This document shows, in pieces, positions 1 through 9,442 of a DNA stretch of 28,801 bases. Position numbers and translations under genes: made by a program. Under the pieces are notes generated by a model that made no database searches, was not told the DNA's origin, and saw only the letters and a list, made by a program, of their open reading frames with translations. The first letter of the stretch is position 1. Each line of letters begins with the position of its first letter. Origin of the DNA: a virus; IMG/VR virus record IMGVR_UViG_3300023179_000389, positions 1 to 28,801 of that record. One strand, written 5' to 3'.

Positions 1-173
1 TTCTCCAATGTATTTATTCTATTTTCTTGATCTTGTTCTTTAGCTTGTTTGTTCTTTTCAGCTTCCTTTCTTGCTTTAAACAAACGATATTCATTATCAT
101 TTACGTTGATTATACCATGAGATTTTGCGTCTCTGTACAATCCTGGGTTGTCTTTAACAGGTATATACTTCAT
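1..173 (-). CDS. small coiled-coil virion-associated protein, partial at window start
   Basis: The ATG is at 173-171, 2 nt after the stop of the large structural gene upstream. A good ribosome binding site (GAGGAG) lies inside the end of that gene, so the two are probably translationally coupled. The visible part (57 codons, no stop before the window edge) opens with MKYIPVKDNPGLYRD and then becomes a highly charged Lys/Glu/Gln helix, probably a coiled coil. Small proteins with a similar 'PV..N.GL.RD...G.IIN' opening occur among the structural genes of T4-like marine phages, which is recalled knowledge and was not checked here. The function is unknown; the position at the end of the baseplate operon suggests a virion or assembly role. 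An AATAAATA late-promoter-like octamer at 11-18 falls inside the frame and may serve the next gene. Confidence 0.7.
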   Translation of the reverse strand, partial: MKYIPVKDNPGLYRDAKSHGIINVNDNEYRLFKARKEAEKNKQAKEQDQENRINTLE

Positions 174-175
174 AG

Positions 176-3100
176 CTACTCCTCAAGAGCAATAACAACT
201 AGCTTTTTAACTCTTGGAATTCTAGCTGGATTTCCACCACGCATTACAATTTTAATTTGAACTGCACTAAATGATGGAAGACCTTGAATATTGGCTTCAT
301 ATGCTGAAAACTCTTCCATATCATCGTTCGGTGATGGAATAGTAGTTACTAATTCACCATTTTTGTCCAAATTAAATTCAGCCAAAGTCCAGTTTGTATT
401 AGTTATATCCGTTGGGTCATCAATTTCTTTTACACGATAGTATAAGTCTATAGTATTAGATGAATGTCGATATGCATCAAACATTACTTTTAATGCATTA
501 GAAGCATTAGCCAAGGTCAAAACTTTTGACAAATATTTTGCCGAGACGCTTCCACTATTAGGTGCTATTTCGTCAATATATCTGTCCTTTTGCACTAAGG
601 TAAAAGACGAGTTTTGAAATCCTTTAGCTTGTTTTGGTCGATGATCAACTACAATTTCGCATAAACATGGTTTTCCTGAACCCATGTCGTCGTCGTCAAT
701 AGTATTGTCAGGAGTATAATTTACCTCTAGTACATAAACATCAGCACAATTTCTGTCGCCTGTGGCTCCTGTAATAGTTATTAATTTGCCAATATCTAAT
801 TTTGCCAAGTGTCTTGCCACAGTATCATCAAATGTTTTAATTCTCATCGGAGGTGGCTCTGCTAAAACAGTTGAGCTTGAAGATCCTGTGTCAAACCCAG
901 CATTAATGGTCATGGAAATATTGCTAGAAATAGAAACAACAAATCTTTCTTCGCCGGTAGTAGAATCCTTTATTACATCTCCAGGAGAAAGCTCAGTTAA
1001 AAATTTTGTGCCAGTTCCTGTCACTGATGTTCCATTTGATAAGTCTAGAGTCCCTGTCAGAGTTCCTGTAGAGCTAGTAAAATACACTTTGTTACTAAGA
1101 TCAGATATTAAAGGAACAACAGTAGGTGGCAAACACTGAAACAAATCATAATCATCATTTATTACACAATTAGGATTTACAGATGATCCGACAGGTATGT
1201 GTCCCGTAGGATTATCAATTCTATTTGCAGAACACACAACGCTAAATCGTGATTCATCCAAAACAGGAGACAAATTAGGATTACTTGAGCTTAGTATTGC
1301 TCTAACTTGAATTGATTTTTCACCACCCAAACTACCATCCGCTTGAGATGGACCTGGTATAGTATCAAGAGGTGTGTGTTCGTTAATATAAGAGCTAACG
1401 TGCATAGGACGATCAAACACAACCATATTATTAGGTGAAATATTAATTCTAGGTAGTATTTCATATGGTGTATTGGTATCTTCATTTACTCCCTGACTAC
1501 TGGTAGTTTGAAGATTCCATTTAACTGTGGTTTGGGGCAATTCAAGAGCAGTTGTAAGCAACATTAGCTCATCGCATCTTACGTTAGATGTTGCAGTAAC
1601 TCCTGCTCCACCAACTTTTCCATTGGACGTTGGTTTGGTCCACAAGTCAGGAGCTATAGTGGCACCGCTACTATAAGGTTGATCGGGATCTAAACTTAAA
1701 TCTATCAAATAGCTATCTAATTCAACTTTTGTGATCCAATGTCCACTAACTCTATTCATTACATTTCTGCCGCTATTAGTGTCGTCATCATATCTGTCAT
1801 CACGACAAGCAAGTCCTAATAAATCTCCAGAAACATTTTGAAAAACAACTTTACTACCTATTGTGTGCCCGTGTCCGGGATGTATAACACGAACTTTTAA
1901 ATTATTTTGAGTAAATTGAAATGGATCTCGTGTTAGCACATCTAAAGGCAAATCACCATTTACAAAATCAACTTCACCAGTTCTTTCGGTTTTAAACTTG
2001 GCTTTCCAAATTTTAAACTTAATATCTATTGTTTGATCTGGTGTCCAAGAAATACCATTTTGCGATTTAAAATAAACACCTTGAATATAAGGATCTTTTT
2101 GTATAGGATTTGAAGTACCAATTTCCGTATTTACTTCACCAATATTTCTAAATGCATCTACACCATCACGACCAGTAACATCAGGTCCAGATTGAGCAAC
2201 CCAAACATTATACTCATTACTGTCAGATAACAAAACAAAACAGTAGCTGGTATTTTGCGCCACGTAAATTGGTGATTTAAATGTAAATCTAGTAGGAATC
2301 ATATCTAAGGCAGGATTAGTAGATATGAAACTAACACCATCTTGAATAGTATTACCAGAATCTGCTTTAATTTCTGTTGTGTTTGTCCAAGGTCCTTTTG
2401 TGATACCTTCCACTCCTGTGGTATTCCCAGTTACAGTCAATCTTTGCCCATCAAAATGATTGATAACAATTTCATCAGCATCTTTTACAACTTCACCCAT
2501 GGGCAAAACTGTAGTTGATGGATTACCTCCCGGCGCCAAATCTCTTAATTGAAGTATTACTGGCGATTGAGGTTTATTAGGATCTGAGGGCTTTTTATAG
2601 AAGAAAACATCGATTGCGGTAATAAAACATCCACCTTCATCATATACGAAAAAGCTCTCCGAAATAGGATCTCTAGGACAAGGACTTCCCCACTCTAGCA
2701 TAGATCCTTCGGTAGAAATTGGTCCTAAATTTCTTGAAACAGAAGTAATGTTTAGTGTTGACGCTCTTGTTGAATATGTGGTTTTTTGTTTTGTTGTTAC
2801 CCATCCTGTAGCATGATATTTTGCTTCTGCGAATGATGCTGGAGGTGGGTTTGTTTGATTGGATGTAGAAGTAGTAAGTCTGAATGCCTTGGTTCCAGTT
2901 TTAAACTTTACAGATGTGTCATTAGGTATCTTAAAAATTCCTTCAATTCCTCCCTTAGAGTTACAAACAAGAGGATCACCATAATTGCCATAAGTACCAT
3001 CGGCTTTTTTCGGTTTGCAATAGTCTTCAACATTAACACCATCAAAAAATGGGTATAATGTGGCTCCGGGCATAAACGCTTTTCCGGAGAATTCGATTTC

Positions 3101-3430
3101 TCGACTTCTCATGTATTCGGCTAAGCCCATATCAATAACTCTATCTCCCATGTCCACAGGAGTAGTCATTCCTAAATCAACTAGCTCGCTCTGCACGCCA
3201 GTTTGTATTTTTTCTCCAGAAAGTCCAACGGTTGTTTTTAATTCGTCAGAAATTACCGAAACTCTACCCACATCTACGGGCTGACCAGCATTTACATATC
3301 CCTCAGGCGCCAGAATGATAGGTTGACTATTCGACCATTTTAATTTGTCGTTATCCTTTTTTGGAGCCAAAGGTTTGGATTTATTTCCTCTTGCTGGTGG
3401 TTTATGAGAACGTGAATTACTTTTAGTCAT
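176..3430 (-). CDS. large virion structural protein, C-terminal partner of the DUF4815 protein
   Basis: A 1084-residue protein. The first 30 or so residues are basic and disordered. Near residue 105 is the segment MRSREIEFSGKAF followed by LYPFFDGVNV, which in marine T4-like phages is typical of the C-terminal half of very long DUF4815 tail proteins (recalled family knowledge). The rest is Ser/Thr/Asn/Gly-rich beta structure, ending in a domain with QIKIVMRGGNPARIPRVKKL that is also typical of those proteins. The start is 2 nt after the stop of the DUF4815 gene, with no clear Shine-Dalgarno, so coupling is likely. I infer a peripheral baseplate or fibre-network component acting with its neighbour. 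No enzymatic motif is visible. The structural assignment is firm; the exact role is not. Confidence 0.75.
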   Translation of the reverse strand: MTKSNSRSHKPPARGNKSKPLAPKKDNDKLKWSNSQPIILAPEGYVNAGQPVDVGRVSVISDELKTTVGLSGEKIQTGVQSELVDLGMTTPVDMGDRVIDMGLAEYMRSREIEFSGKAFMPGATLYPFFDGVNVEDYCKPKKADGTYGNYGDPLVCNSKGGIEGIFKIPNDTSVKFKTGTKAFRLTTSTSNQTNPPPASFAEAKYHATGWVTTKQKTTYSTRASTLNITSVSRNLGPISTEGSMLEWGSPCPRDPISESFFVYDEGGCFITAIDVFFYKKPSDPNKPQSPVILQLRDLAPGGNPSTTVLPMGEVVKDADEIVINHFDGQRLTVTGNTTGVEGITKGPWTNTTEIKADSGNTIQDGVSFISTNPALDMIPTRFTFKSPIYVAQNTSYCFVLLSDSNEYNVWVAQSGPDVTGRDGVDAFRNIGEVNTEIGTSNPIQKDPYIQGVYFKSQNGISWTPDQTIDIKFKIWKAKFKTERTGEVDFVNGDLPLDVLTRDPFQFTQNNLKVRVIHPGHGHTIGSKVVFQNVSGDLLGLACRDDRYDDDTNSGRNVMNRVSGHWITKVELDSYLIDLSLDPDQPYSSGATIAPDLWTKPTSNGKVGGAGVTATSNVRCDELMLLTTALELPQTTVKWNLQTTSSQGVNEDTNTPYEILPRINISPNNMVVFDRPMHVSSYINEHTPLDTIPGPSQADGSLGGEKSIQVRAILSSSNPNLSPVLDESRFSVVCSANRIDNPTGHIPVGSSVNPNCVINDDYDLFQCLPPTVVPLISDLSNKVYFTSSTGTLTGTLDLSNGTSVTGTGTKFLTELSPGDVIKDSTTGEERFVVSISSNISMTINAGFDTGSSSSTVLAEPPPMRIKTFDDTVARHLAKLDIGKLITITGATGDRNCADVYVLEVNYTPDNTIDDDDMGSGKPCLCEIVVDHRPKQAKGFQNSSFTLVQKDRYIDEIAPNSGSVSAKYLSKVLTLANASNALKVMFDAYRHSSNTIDLYYRVKEIDDPTDITNTNWTLAEFNLDKNGELVTTIPSPNDDMEEFSAYEANIQGLPSFSAVQIKIVMRGGNPARIPRVKKLVVIALEE

Positions 3431-3432
3431 AG

Positions 3433-6400
3433 TTACTTATTCTTTTTCTTTTTTCCACCTTTATGACCACCCACCACTGCTCTGCCTGCTCTTTGATGTG
3501 CATTTTGAGCTGGTTTTCCAGGACCATTTGTAGTGGATTTTCCTTTTGATCCTTTATCTCCTTGCTTAGGAGCCGAAAGAGCATTGGCATTATCACTCTT
3601 TTCTTCTTGTTTTCTTTCTTTAACTTCCTTAATTCTTTGTTCAACCACTGAGTGACCGGCAATAATTACTTTTTGTCGTCCTGTTGGAACTTGATTTATA
3701 TCAATTCCAGTCCAATTATTAAATGTGGCTCCATAGCTAGTAGTTATTCCTTTTCCGTTACCCATACTAGCTTTAATTAAGTCGTATGCGCCTTCATCCA
3801 CCACATTATGCGGCTCGGCCCAAACATCAGCTTCTTTCCACTCATCAGACCAAGGGCTAATATCAAGCACACCCACATATGTAAATACCGCATATGGATT
3901 AACATTAGAAACTTTACTAGCTTTGGGTTGATCTAACATGACAACATTTTCATATGGTAAAGTATATATTTCGCCCGTTTTTTGATACCATTTCTTAACT
4001 CGTCCTTCTTGTTCTTGATCGAAAGGATTCTCATATATCAATTCGGCTTTTTCAAATAACTCTACATTTATTCTTTGTGGTTGAGGTCGTAGCTCTTGTC
4101 TCTCAGTATCTATACAAGCCCTCGCCCCTGAATCCCAGCTATAATCTCCAGCATCATGAGAGCCGAAGTTATCGACCATAAATCCATTTTTAAATTTGTT
4201 TTGACCCGCTGCATCTGGAATAACCAACTCAGCAGTTTGTTTTTCCAATAATGATAGAGATGTATAATATTCTAAATTTTCTATGCGCTTCTCTAATTTA
4301 CCGATGTCTCTCATGGTATAGCGGCGATTATCAACCATACTAACTGCACAGTCCGAGGGATTTGCAGTATATGGTCTTAGCAACAGATTTGCTATCGTCA
4401 TTCCTGTAGCGGGCTCATCTGGATTTTTAGGATTTATTTCCGGTATACCTCGTTTGACTACAAATGCACCAGATTTGTCCAAATATAGTTTATCTGCACG
4501 AGCCTCATAATGATGATAATCGCATCTAACGGATCCTTTTGGTGGTTCCAAATAAGTTTTAAATCCAGCCGAAACGCCAATTTGTGTTAGACCATCATCA
4601 TCAATCACTCTCGGGCGAAAATCTAAACAGCACGCCAAATCATAAGTTTCGCCACTGGAATTAGTAAACATAGGAATATCTTCATATCTAAGCTCGGCTG
4701 TAGCACCCTCAGTATTATAAGAATCAACAGAAAAATAACCTCCTGTAGATCCTAGAGTATGATCGAAGTAATCAAACTCAACTCTTATTTTTCCAGTGGC
4801 TTTAGGAACACCACTTTTTCTTATAGCACGACCAATATCATAATAATAATCTCTTTGTCCACTATCTAGTGTGTAAAGAGCGGTGACATTTATATGTCCA
4901 TCTGGCAAATCTTCATCGCTACAATCGCTTGGCTCTACACTAAAATTTGGTGATTGAACAACTCTACTAATTCTAAGTACATCGGCCTTTTTTAATGAAA
5001 TAATATTGGCATCGGATTCTACCACAACATACGGCCCACTATATCGATGTTTAAGTTGAGCTGGAAAATATTGAAAAGAACCAGAGCGCAAAATTTTTGT
5101 TCGTTCTAAAGATGCATTATTGGTTTTTTGAATTGTTGCTATAATGTATAGAGTCTTGCTTTCCGAAGATTTTGTGTAAATATTAATGGTATTCCCTACA
5201 ATTTTTAATACGGCAGTATTAGACGGAATAGTAGTGCCATCAGGAGCACCCGCAGCAGGACCATCATAAGACTGTAGCTGCATCCATTGACCATTATTTT
5301 TGTTAATAATGATATAATCATTGATAGAAAATGGTGAAAACAACTCATCTGTAGTTAGAGAAACTGATGTAGTGCCGGTGGTTACCAAATCACTGGCGAC
5401 AACTCTACGAACGGTTAATACAGTATCTTTTGCCGATGGGTTAGGTGCTCCTTGAGATCCACCTCTAACAGTTTTTATCGCATCATGAGGAAGTTTGTAA
5501 ACTAAAGAAGATCCCTCTTGTAATCCTTGGAACTGGACATAAGAAGCCTCAATAACAGACCCCGGCAGTATGCTGCTGGCTCCCGATAAGTAATTAACCA
5601 GTAATTGATTATCATTTTCTGGGTTGGCTGTAACTCTAAAGTAGGATGCGTTTACACCCAACCCTACTCTAACAACATCGTTAGCGATAATAACATTTGT
5701 TTGGTCGTTTTTCCACGATGTTCCTGTGCCGACTAACATATATGTTGATGTTGTGTTTAGTGCACCAGTAACGTCTGTGATACCGTCTTGATTTTTAATT
5801 GAAACTGAACCAAATAATCTGTAATAATCAGGAGAACAATTACACTTAAAGGTTGGATTTCCTGAGTAAACACTCTTTAGTTGTGATAAAGACTTGTTAG
5901 CATCCGGTTTAATATCAAACAAATATAATTTGTATGTAGCGGATGAGGTGGATGACGCCGTAGATAATAGCTCGACAGCCAAAACTCTTGCTGTTCCTAT
6001 TCTTGATGTAGAACTGCTTCCTCCTGGATTATTTTGCTGAGTCTTAGGTGTGTTGTGCAGCTCAATTAAATCATAATTTTGAAGCTCAGGAACTCCTTCT
6101 ACATCAGTCACTATTAAGTATGTTCCAAGAGGTGTATAAAGAGCAGAATTGTTTTGATACTTTAATGTTCTTGCTCTAGGAATATCTACAATCGTTGTGA
6201 ATATTTTCTCAATTTCGTATCCTTTAACGTAGGCTTTTCCTGGTTCAATTTTTAAAGATACTCTATCTCGACAGAGTGTTAAAAAGTCCTGAAAAGTTCC
6301 ATCTTTTTTAGTTGGATACCAAGCATCTTCATATTGTACTCCGCCCGCAAATGGGCCTTCAGCTTCAACATCTTCATTATAAATGGGCAATTCAAAAAAT

Positions 6401-7458
6401 TTATTTGCCAATAATATAGCGGCGTCTTTACTAGAACACTGAAACTCTTCTAGAGGATGAGCCCCACCTAAATTACCTTCTCTCAAGAAATTTTCTACAG
6501 AGACTATGAAAGGATTAACAACATAATCACCAGATTCATCAAAAGTTCTTCTAGCAAGAGTGTGTTCTAATATTGAGTAATCAGTATTAACTACTCGCTT
6601 TCTTAAAGTACCATTTACTAGAGCTAATAGAGGAACAAAGTCGCCTGCGGTAAAGTTTATATCTGGAGCCTGAAATATGTCGGCAGAAATTTTTAAACGA
6701 TCTGCACCCGGTGCAGAAAAATTTGGAGTTCCGATGGCATTATCATACAAAGTATCATCATCATCGGCAGTAACTACAGATTCCGTTACTTTTAGTCCCA
6801 CTAAAGCTGTGGGTGGTTCTAACCAAGCGGCATCATCATCAATATCTCTAGGTTGAATGAAAAGTTTTTGCTGCTCTACAAATACAAAATTTCCATTAAA
6901 GAAATACACACCCTCAGCAACTATAACACAATGAGCAATTCCTATTGCTTCGTCTTTGTTTACTATATTTGCTGATATAGGAGTTTCATCAATAGTAGTT
7001 ATTAATTGATTCTTTAAAAATTTAGTATTGTCACCACTATTATCGGCTCTTAGATAATTAAGAAACAGTCTTGCTTCACCACTAGAATCTGGAGGCAAAA
7101 CACCAACAACCTCGGCTCTTATATCCAGAGGTTCACTTAAACTTTTTATTGTTTTTCCTAACCAGTATTGATTTAATTGTGTTAGTGTGGTGGCTAAATT
7201 TCCATCAGTCCCGGCTATTTTAATAAAACCATAATTATTGATGTATTTTACACCTTCTTTGTCACCAGGAATTACCTGTGCTCCTTGCTCGAACAGATGA
7301 GCACCAACTCTTTCAATTTGCTTTTGAAGTAAAGATTGAAGTTGATTTAATTCTCTGGTTTGAATTGCTCGACCTGGACGAAATAAAATTCGATAGAACT
7401 TTTTATTCTCGTCATAATCATCATAATATGGATATTGATTCAGATTTACTTTTGTCAT
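3433..7458 (-). CDS. DUF4815-type baseplate/tail structural protein
   Basis: A 1341-residue late structural protein. The N-terminus (NQYPYYDDY, then FYRILFRPGRAIQTRELN around residues 20-40 and GAHLFEQGAQVIPG) is the recognisable opening of DUF4815 proteins of T4-like marine phages. A later PGKAYVKGYEIE segment near residue 415 is also typical. The body is a long beta-rich region. The last 60 or so residues are a Lys/Gly/Gln-rich disordered tail ending GGKKKKNK. A GATAAATA late promoter ends only 10 nt before the ATG and there is no Shine-Dalgarno, so the transcript would carry about 5 leader nucleotides. It follows gp8, so the product probably attaches to the wedge periphery, in the position of T4 gp9/gp10; that placement is inferred. 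Confidence 0.85.
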   Translation of the reverse strand: MTKVNLNQYPYYDDYDENKKFYRILFRPGRAIQTRELNQLQSLLQKQIERVGAHLFEQGAQVIPGDKEGVKYINNYGFIKIAGTDGNLATTLTQLNQYWLGKTIKSLSEPLDIRAEVVGVLPPDSSGEARLFLNYLRADNSGDNTKFLKNQLITTIDETPISANIVNKDEAIGIAHCVIVAEGVYFFNGNFVFVEQQKLFIQPRDIDDDAAWLEPPTALVGLKVTESVVTADDDDTLYDNAIGTPNFSAPGADRLKISADIFQAPDINFTAGDFVPLLALVNGTLRKRVVNTDYSILEHTLARRTFDESGDYVVNPFIVSVENFLREGNLGGAHPLEEFQCSSKDAAILLANKFFELPIYNEDVEAEGPFAGGVQYEDAWYPTKKDGTFQDFLTLCRDRVSLKIEPGKAYVKGYEIEKIFTTIVDIPRARTLKYQNNSALYTPLGTYLIVTDVEGVPELQNYDLIELHNTPKTQQNNPGGSSSTSRIGTARVLAVELLSTASSTSSATYKLYLFDIKPDANKSLSQLKSVYSGNPTFKCNCSPDYYRLFGSVSIKNQDGITDVTGALNTTSTYMLVGTGTSWKNDQTNVIIANDVVRVGLGVNASYFRVTANPENDNQLLVNYLSGASSILPGSVIEASYVQFQGLQEGSSLVYKLPHDAIKTVRGGSQGAPNPSAKDTVLTVRRVVASDLVTTGTTSVSLTTDELFSPFSINDYIIINKNNGQWMQLQSYDGPAAGAPDGTTIPSNTAVLKIVGNTINIYTKSSESKTLYIIATIQKTNNASLERTKILRSGSFQYFPAQLKHRYSGPYVVVESDANIISLKKADVLRISRVVQSPNFSVEPSDCSDEDLPDGHINVTALYTLDSGQRDYYYDIGRAIRKSGVPKATGKIRVEFDYFDHTLGSTGGYFSVDSYNTEGATAELRYEDIPMFTNSSGETYDLACCLDFRPRVIDDDGLTQIGVSAGFKTYLEPPKGSVRCDYHHYEARADKLYLDKSGAFVVKRGIPEINPKNPDEPATGMTIANLLLRPYTANPSDCAVSMVDNRRYTMRDIGKLEKRIENLEYYTSLSLLEKQTAELVIPDAAGQNKFKNGFMVDNFGSHDAGDYSWDSGARACIDTERQELRPQPQRINVELFEKAELIYENPFDQEQEGRVKKWYQKTGEIYTLPYENVVMLDQPKASKVSNVNPYAVFTYVGVLDISPWSDEWKEADVWAEPHNVVDEGAYDLIKASMGNGKGITTSYGATFNNWTGIDINQVPTGRQKVIIAGHSVVEQRIKEVKERKQEEKSDNANALSAPKQGDKGSKGKSTTNGPGKPAQNAHQRAGRAVVGGHKGGKKKKNK

Positions 7459-7468
7459 AGTGTATAAT

Positions 7469-7476
7469 TATTTATC
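7469..7476 (-). promoter_or_regulatory. late promoter GATAAATA before the DUF4815 gene
   Basis: On the minus strand this reads GATAAATA, matching the T4-type late consensus (N)ATAAATA read by sigma gp55 with the sliding clamp. It starts 1 nt beyond the gp8 stop. T4 geometry puts +1 about 5 nt before the ATG at 7458. Confidence 0.6.
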
Positions 7477-7477
7477 A

Positions 7478-9379
7478 CTAAAATTCTATAATTGCCTTGA
7501 TGTCTTCAACTTGATCCGATGAACGCAAAACGGGTCTTCGATTTTCAAGATATAAAATTTCTCCCTCAAACTTTTTAATTTCTTCAGAAATCACTCCAGA
7601 AGGTTTAATTGTACCTTCACAGCCCGAAGTTTCTCCAGTAACAGAAAGTCCCGAACTAATTGTTCCATATCCAGTTTCTGGTGTTTGAATATAGGTCAAA
7701 GCACCTTCACTTAAAACTGTGGTAGAAGGAATATAATCTAACACCTTGGCTTTAATTATATTTCCTGATGCACCTTCCATGGAAATTATCTCATCAGAAC
7801 GAAACAGCCCGTTGGTTCCGGATGAAATTCCTGTTAGTAACAGTTTTTTTGTGGCGATTAGTGTTGCTTTTGTTGCTAATTTACCATCATCTTTATTCTT
7901 AACGTTTCTAATTATACCAATTTGTCGATAATCATTATTAATAGGAAAATCTCCTGCACCCTCGGAATACTGAAGTTTGGCGTTTAGCATCACAAAGTAT
8001 GCACCTAAATCTTTTTCAGGATCTTTTCCTAGTCCTTTGACTGGAGATAAAACTGCTCTAACTCTTGCTCCTGTTCCACCTGCAGAATTTACTAATGTGG
8101 CTTTAACGTATGTGGCATTAGAGCCTCCTGATAATACTAAAATTCTACTTACTTTATCACCAGTTAAAATAGGTTTTGCTTTTACCGCAGTGGTGCCGTT
8201 GGATTCCAATCGCAATTCCGGTAATATTTGATATTGCGAATTTGATGAAACTTCTATAACACCATTTTGAGTTTTCCAACTGGAAGTTAAAGTTATTTTT
8301 ACACCATCATAAGATTCAATTTTGTATACTGATCCTTGACCGTCACCAGCGACGATGTGTATTTCACATCCATTATAATGTCCAACAGAACCGCTAGGTT
8401 CGGCACCACCAGTTAGTGCAGAAAGACTGGCTTGTCCTTTGACAACACCACCTTCGCTAATATTTGTAGGGCTGGTTAATTTACCAGAATGAGTGCGAAC
8501 AAAGCCTGATCCCTGAGCTTCAACGACAAATGATAATACAGCACCGGGAGTAGCATCTTCTTGAACGTCCCATTGATATGATCCTGAGTTGTCATCTTTA
8601 GTTAAAGTTTTTACAGGAATCCAACTGTCTGTTAGAAATCTAACTATATCAGATTGCTTAATTCTAGTAATATATTTCCAAACATATCCATCAATATCAG
8701 AATAATCTACCAAATCCGTAACGGGATTTTTTCTCACAGGCTTTTCGGTGCTAGGAGAATTGTTGCCATTTTCTAAACACACAAATACATCAAACTCATC
8801 AGTTAATACATAAAAACTTCCTGCATATAAGTTTCTGGTGCTGGCCTCACTGGCTCTCTCAGGAGTAGGCTGTCGATATAAGTTAGAATCTTTGTCATCA
8901 AAGATGGCATATACTGTGCTTCCTGAAGAGTCCCAATCAAATCTAGGAACAACCAATGACGCTGTGGTTTCGGTAATCTTTTTTAAACCTAGCATTTCAT
9001 CCCAAATTCTAGCTTCTTCCTCCATAGTATCTTGAGGAGGAACAGGATACAACTCATCATTTTGCGACCCATCACCCCAAACTGTGGGTTTTCCTACAAA
9101 AAGATAGTGATTTCGATCTTGTGTATGTCCACCGATAGCGTTTTTTAGCCCAACAACAGAATCGTTTTTAATTAGTGTGTTATCTTGACTGTCGGATGTT
9201 CTATCAAAAGACCAAGTTAAATTTAATGTGGCCTGACCTTGCTGATCATTAGCGAAACTACCATCATCATTAATAGTAATATTATTATTCAATGGCTGAG
9301 TGCGAGGATGACCAGTGAAGTTCTCCAAAAAATCTCTCGCATTTTGCAATCGAAAGTTGTTTTTAATAATCGCCGTCAT
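7478..9379 (-). CDS. 8: baseplate wedge protein gp8-like
   Basis: A 633-residue homologue of T4 baseplate wedge subunit gp8, which bridges gp6/gp7 and carries peripheral proteins. Recognisable features are the N-terminal LFVGKPTVWGD with a following PP-rich loop, then ARIWDEMLGLKKI, the V(V)PRFDWDSG segment, YVLTDEFDVFVCLENGNNS with a nearby KPV, and DGYVWKYITRIK followed by FLTDSWIPV. All correspond to gp8 landmarks. It is nearly twice the length of T4 gp8 (about 334 residues). The extra C-terminal half (from about residue 270) is Gly/Ser-rich beta structure seen in longer marine phage versions. The ribosome binding site is AGGAAATAAATT before the ATG. It lies between the gp7-position gene and the DUF4815 gene, as expected for a wedge operon. 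Confidence 0.9.
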   Translation of the reverse strand: MTAIIKNNFRLQNARDFLENFTGHPRTQPLNNNITINDDGSFANDQQGQATLNLTWSFDRTSDSQDNTLIKNDSVVGLKNAIGGHTQDRNHYLFVGKPTVWGDGSQNDELYPVPPQDTMEEEARIWDEMLGLKKITETTASLVVPRFDWDSSGSTVYAIFDDKDSNLYRQPTPERASEASTRNLYAGSFYVLTDEFDVFVCLENGNNSPSTEKPVRKNPVTDLVDYSDIDGYVWKYITRIKQSDIVRFLTDSWIPVKTLTKDDNSGSYQWDVQEDATPGAVLSFVVEAQGSGFVRTHSGKLTSPTNISEGGVVKGQASLSALTGGAEPSGSVGHYNGCEIHIVAGDGQGSVYKIESYDGVKITLTSSWKTQNGVIEVSSNSQYQILPELRLESNGTTAVKAKPILTGDKVSRILVLSGGSNATYVKATLVNSAGGTGARVRAVLSPVKGLGKDPEKDLGAYFVMLNAKLQYSEGAGDFPINNDYRQIGIIRNVKNKDDGKLATKATLIATKKLLLTGISSGTNGLFRSDEIISMEGASGNIIKAKVLDYIPSTTVLSEGALTYIQTPETGYGTISSGLSVTGETSGCEGTIKPSGVISEEIKKFEGEILYLENRRPVLRSSDQVEDIKAIIEF

Positions 9380-9398
9380 AATTTATTTCCTATATTGT

Positions 9399-9406
9399 TA
9401 TTTAGC
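9399..9406 (-). promoter_or_regulatory. weak late-promoter-like element before gp8
   Basis: The minus strand reads GCTAAATA, keeping six of eight positions of TATAAATA, 19 nt before the gp8 start in the only sizeable gap (63 bp) between gp8 and the gene upstream. The position suits a late promoter, but the match is imperfect. Confidence 0.3.
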
Positions 9407-9442
9407 TACATCTTTATGAGACATCCTACCAAAATTACGAAC

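Noticed and set aside
762-1139. A plus-strand frame of 125 codons inside the large structural gene, and similar frames throughout the late block.
   Set aside because: Antisense to well-supported structural genes, with no ribosome binding sites or recognisable products.
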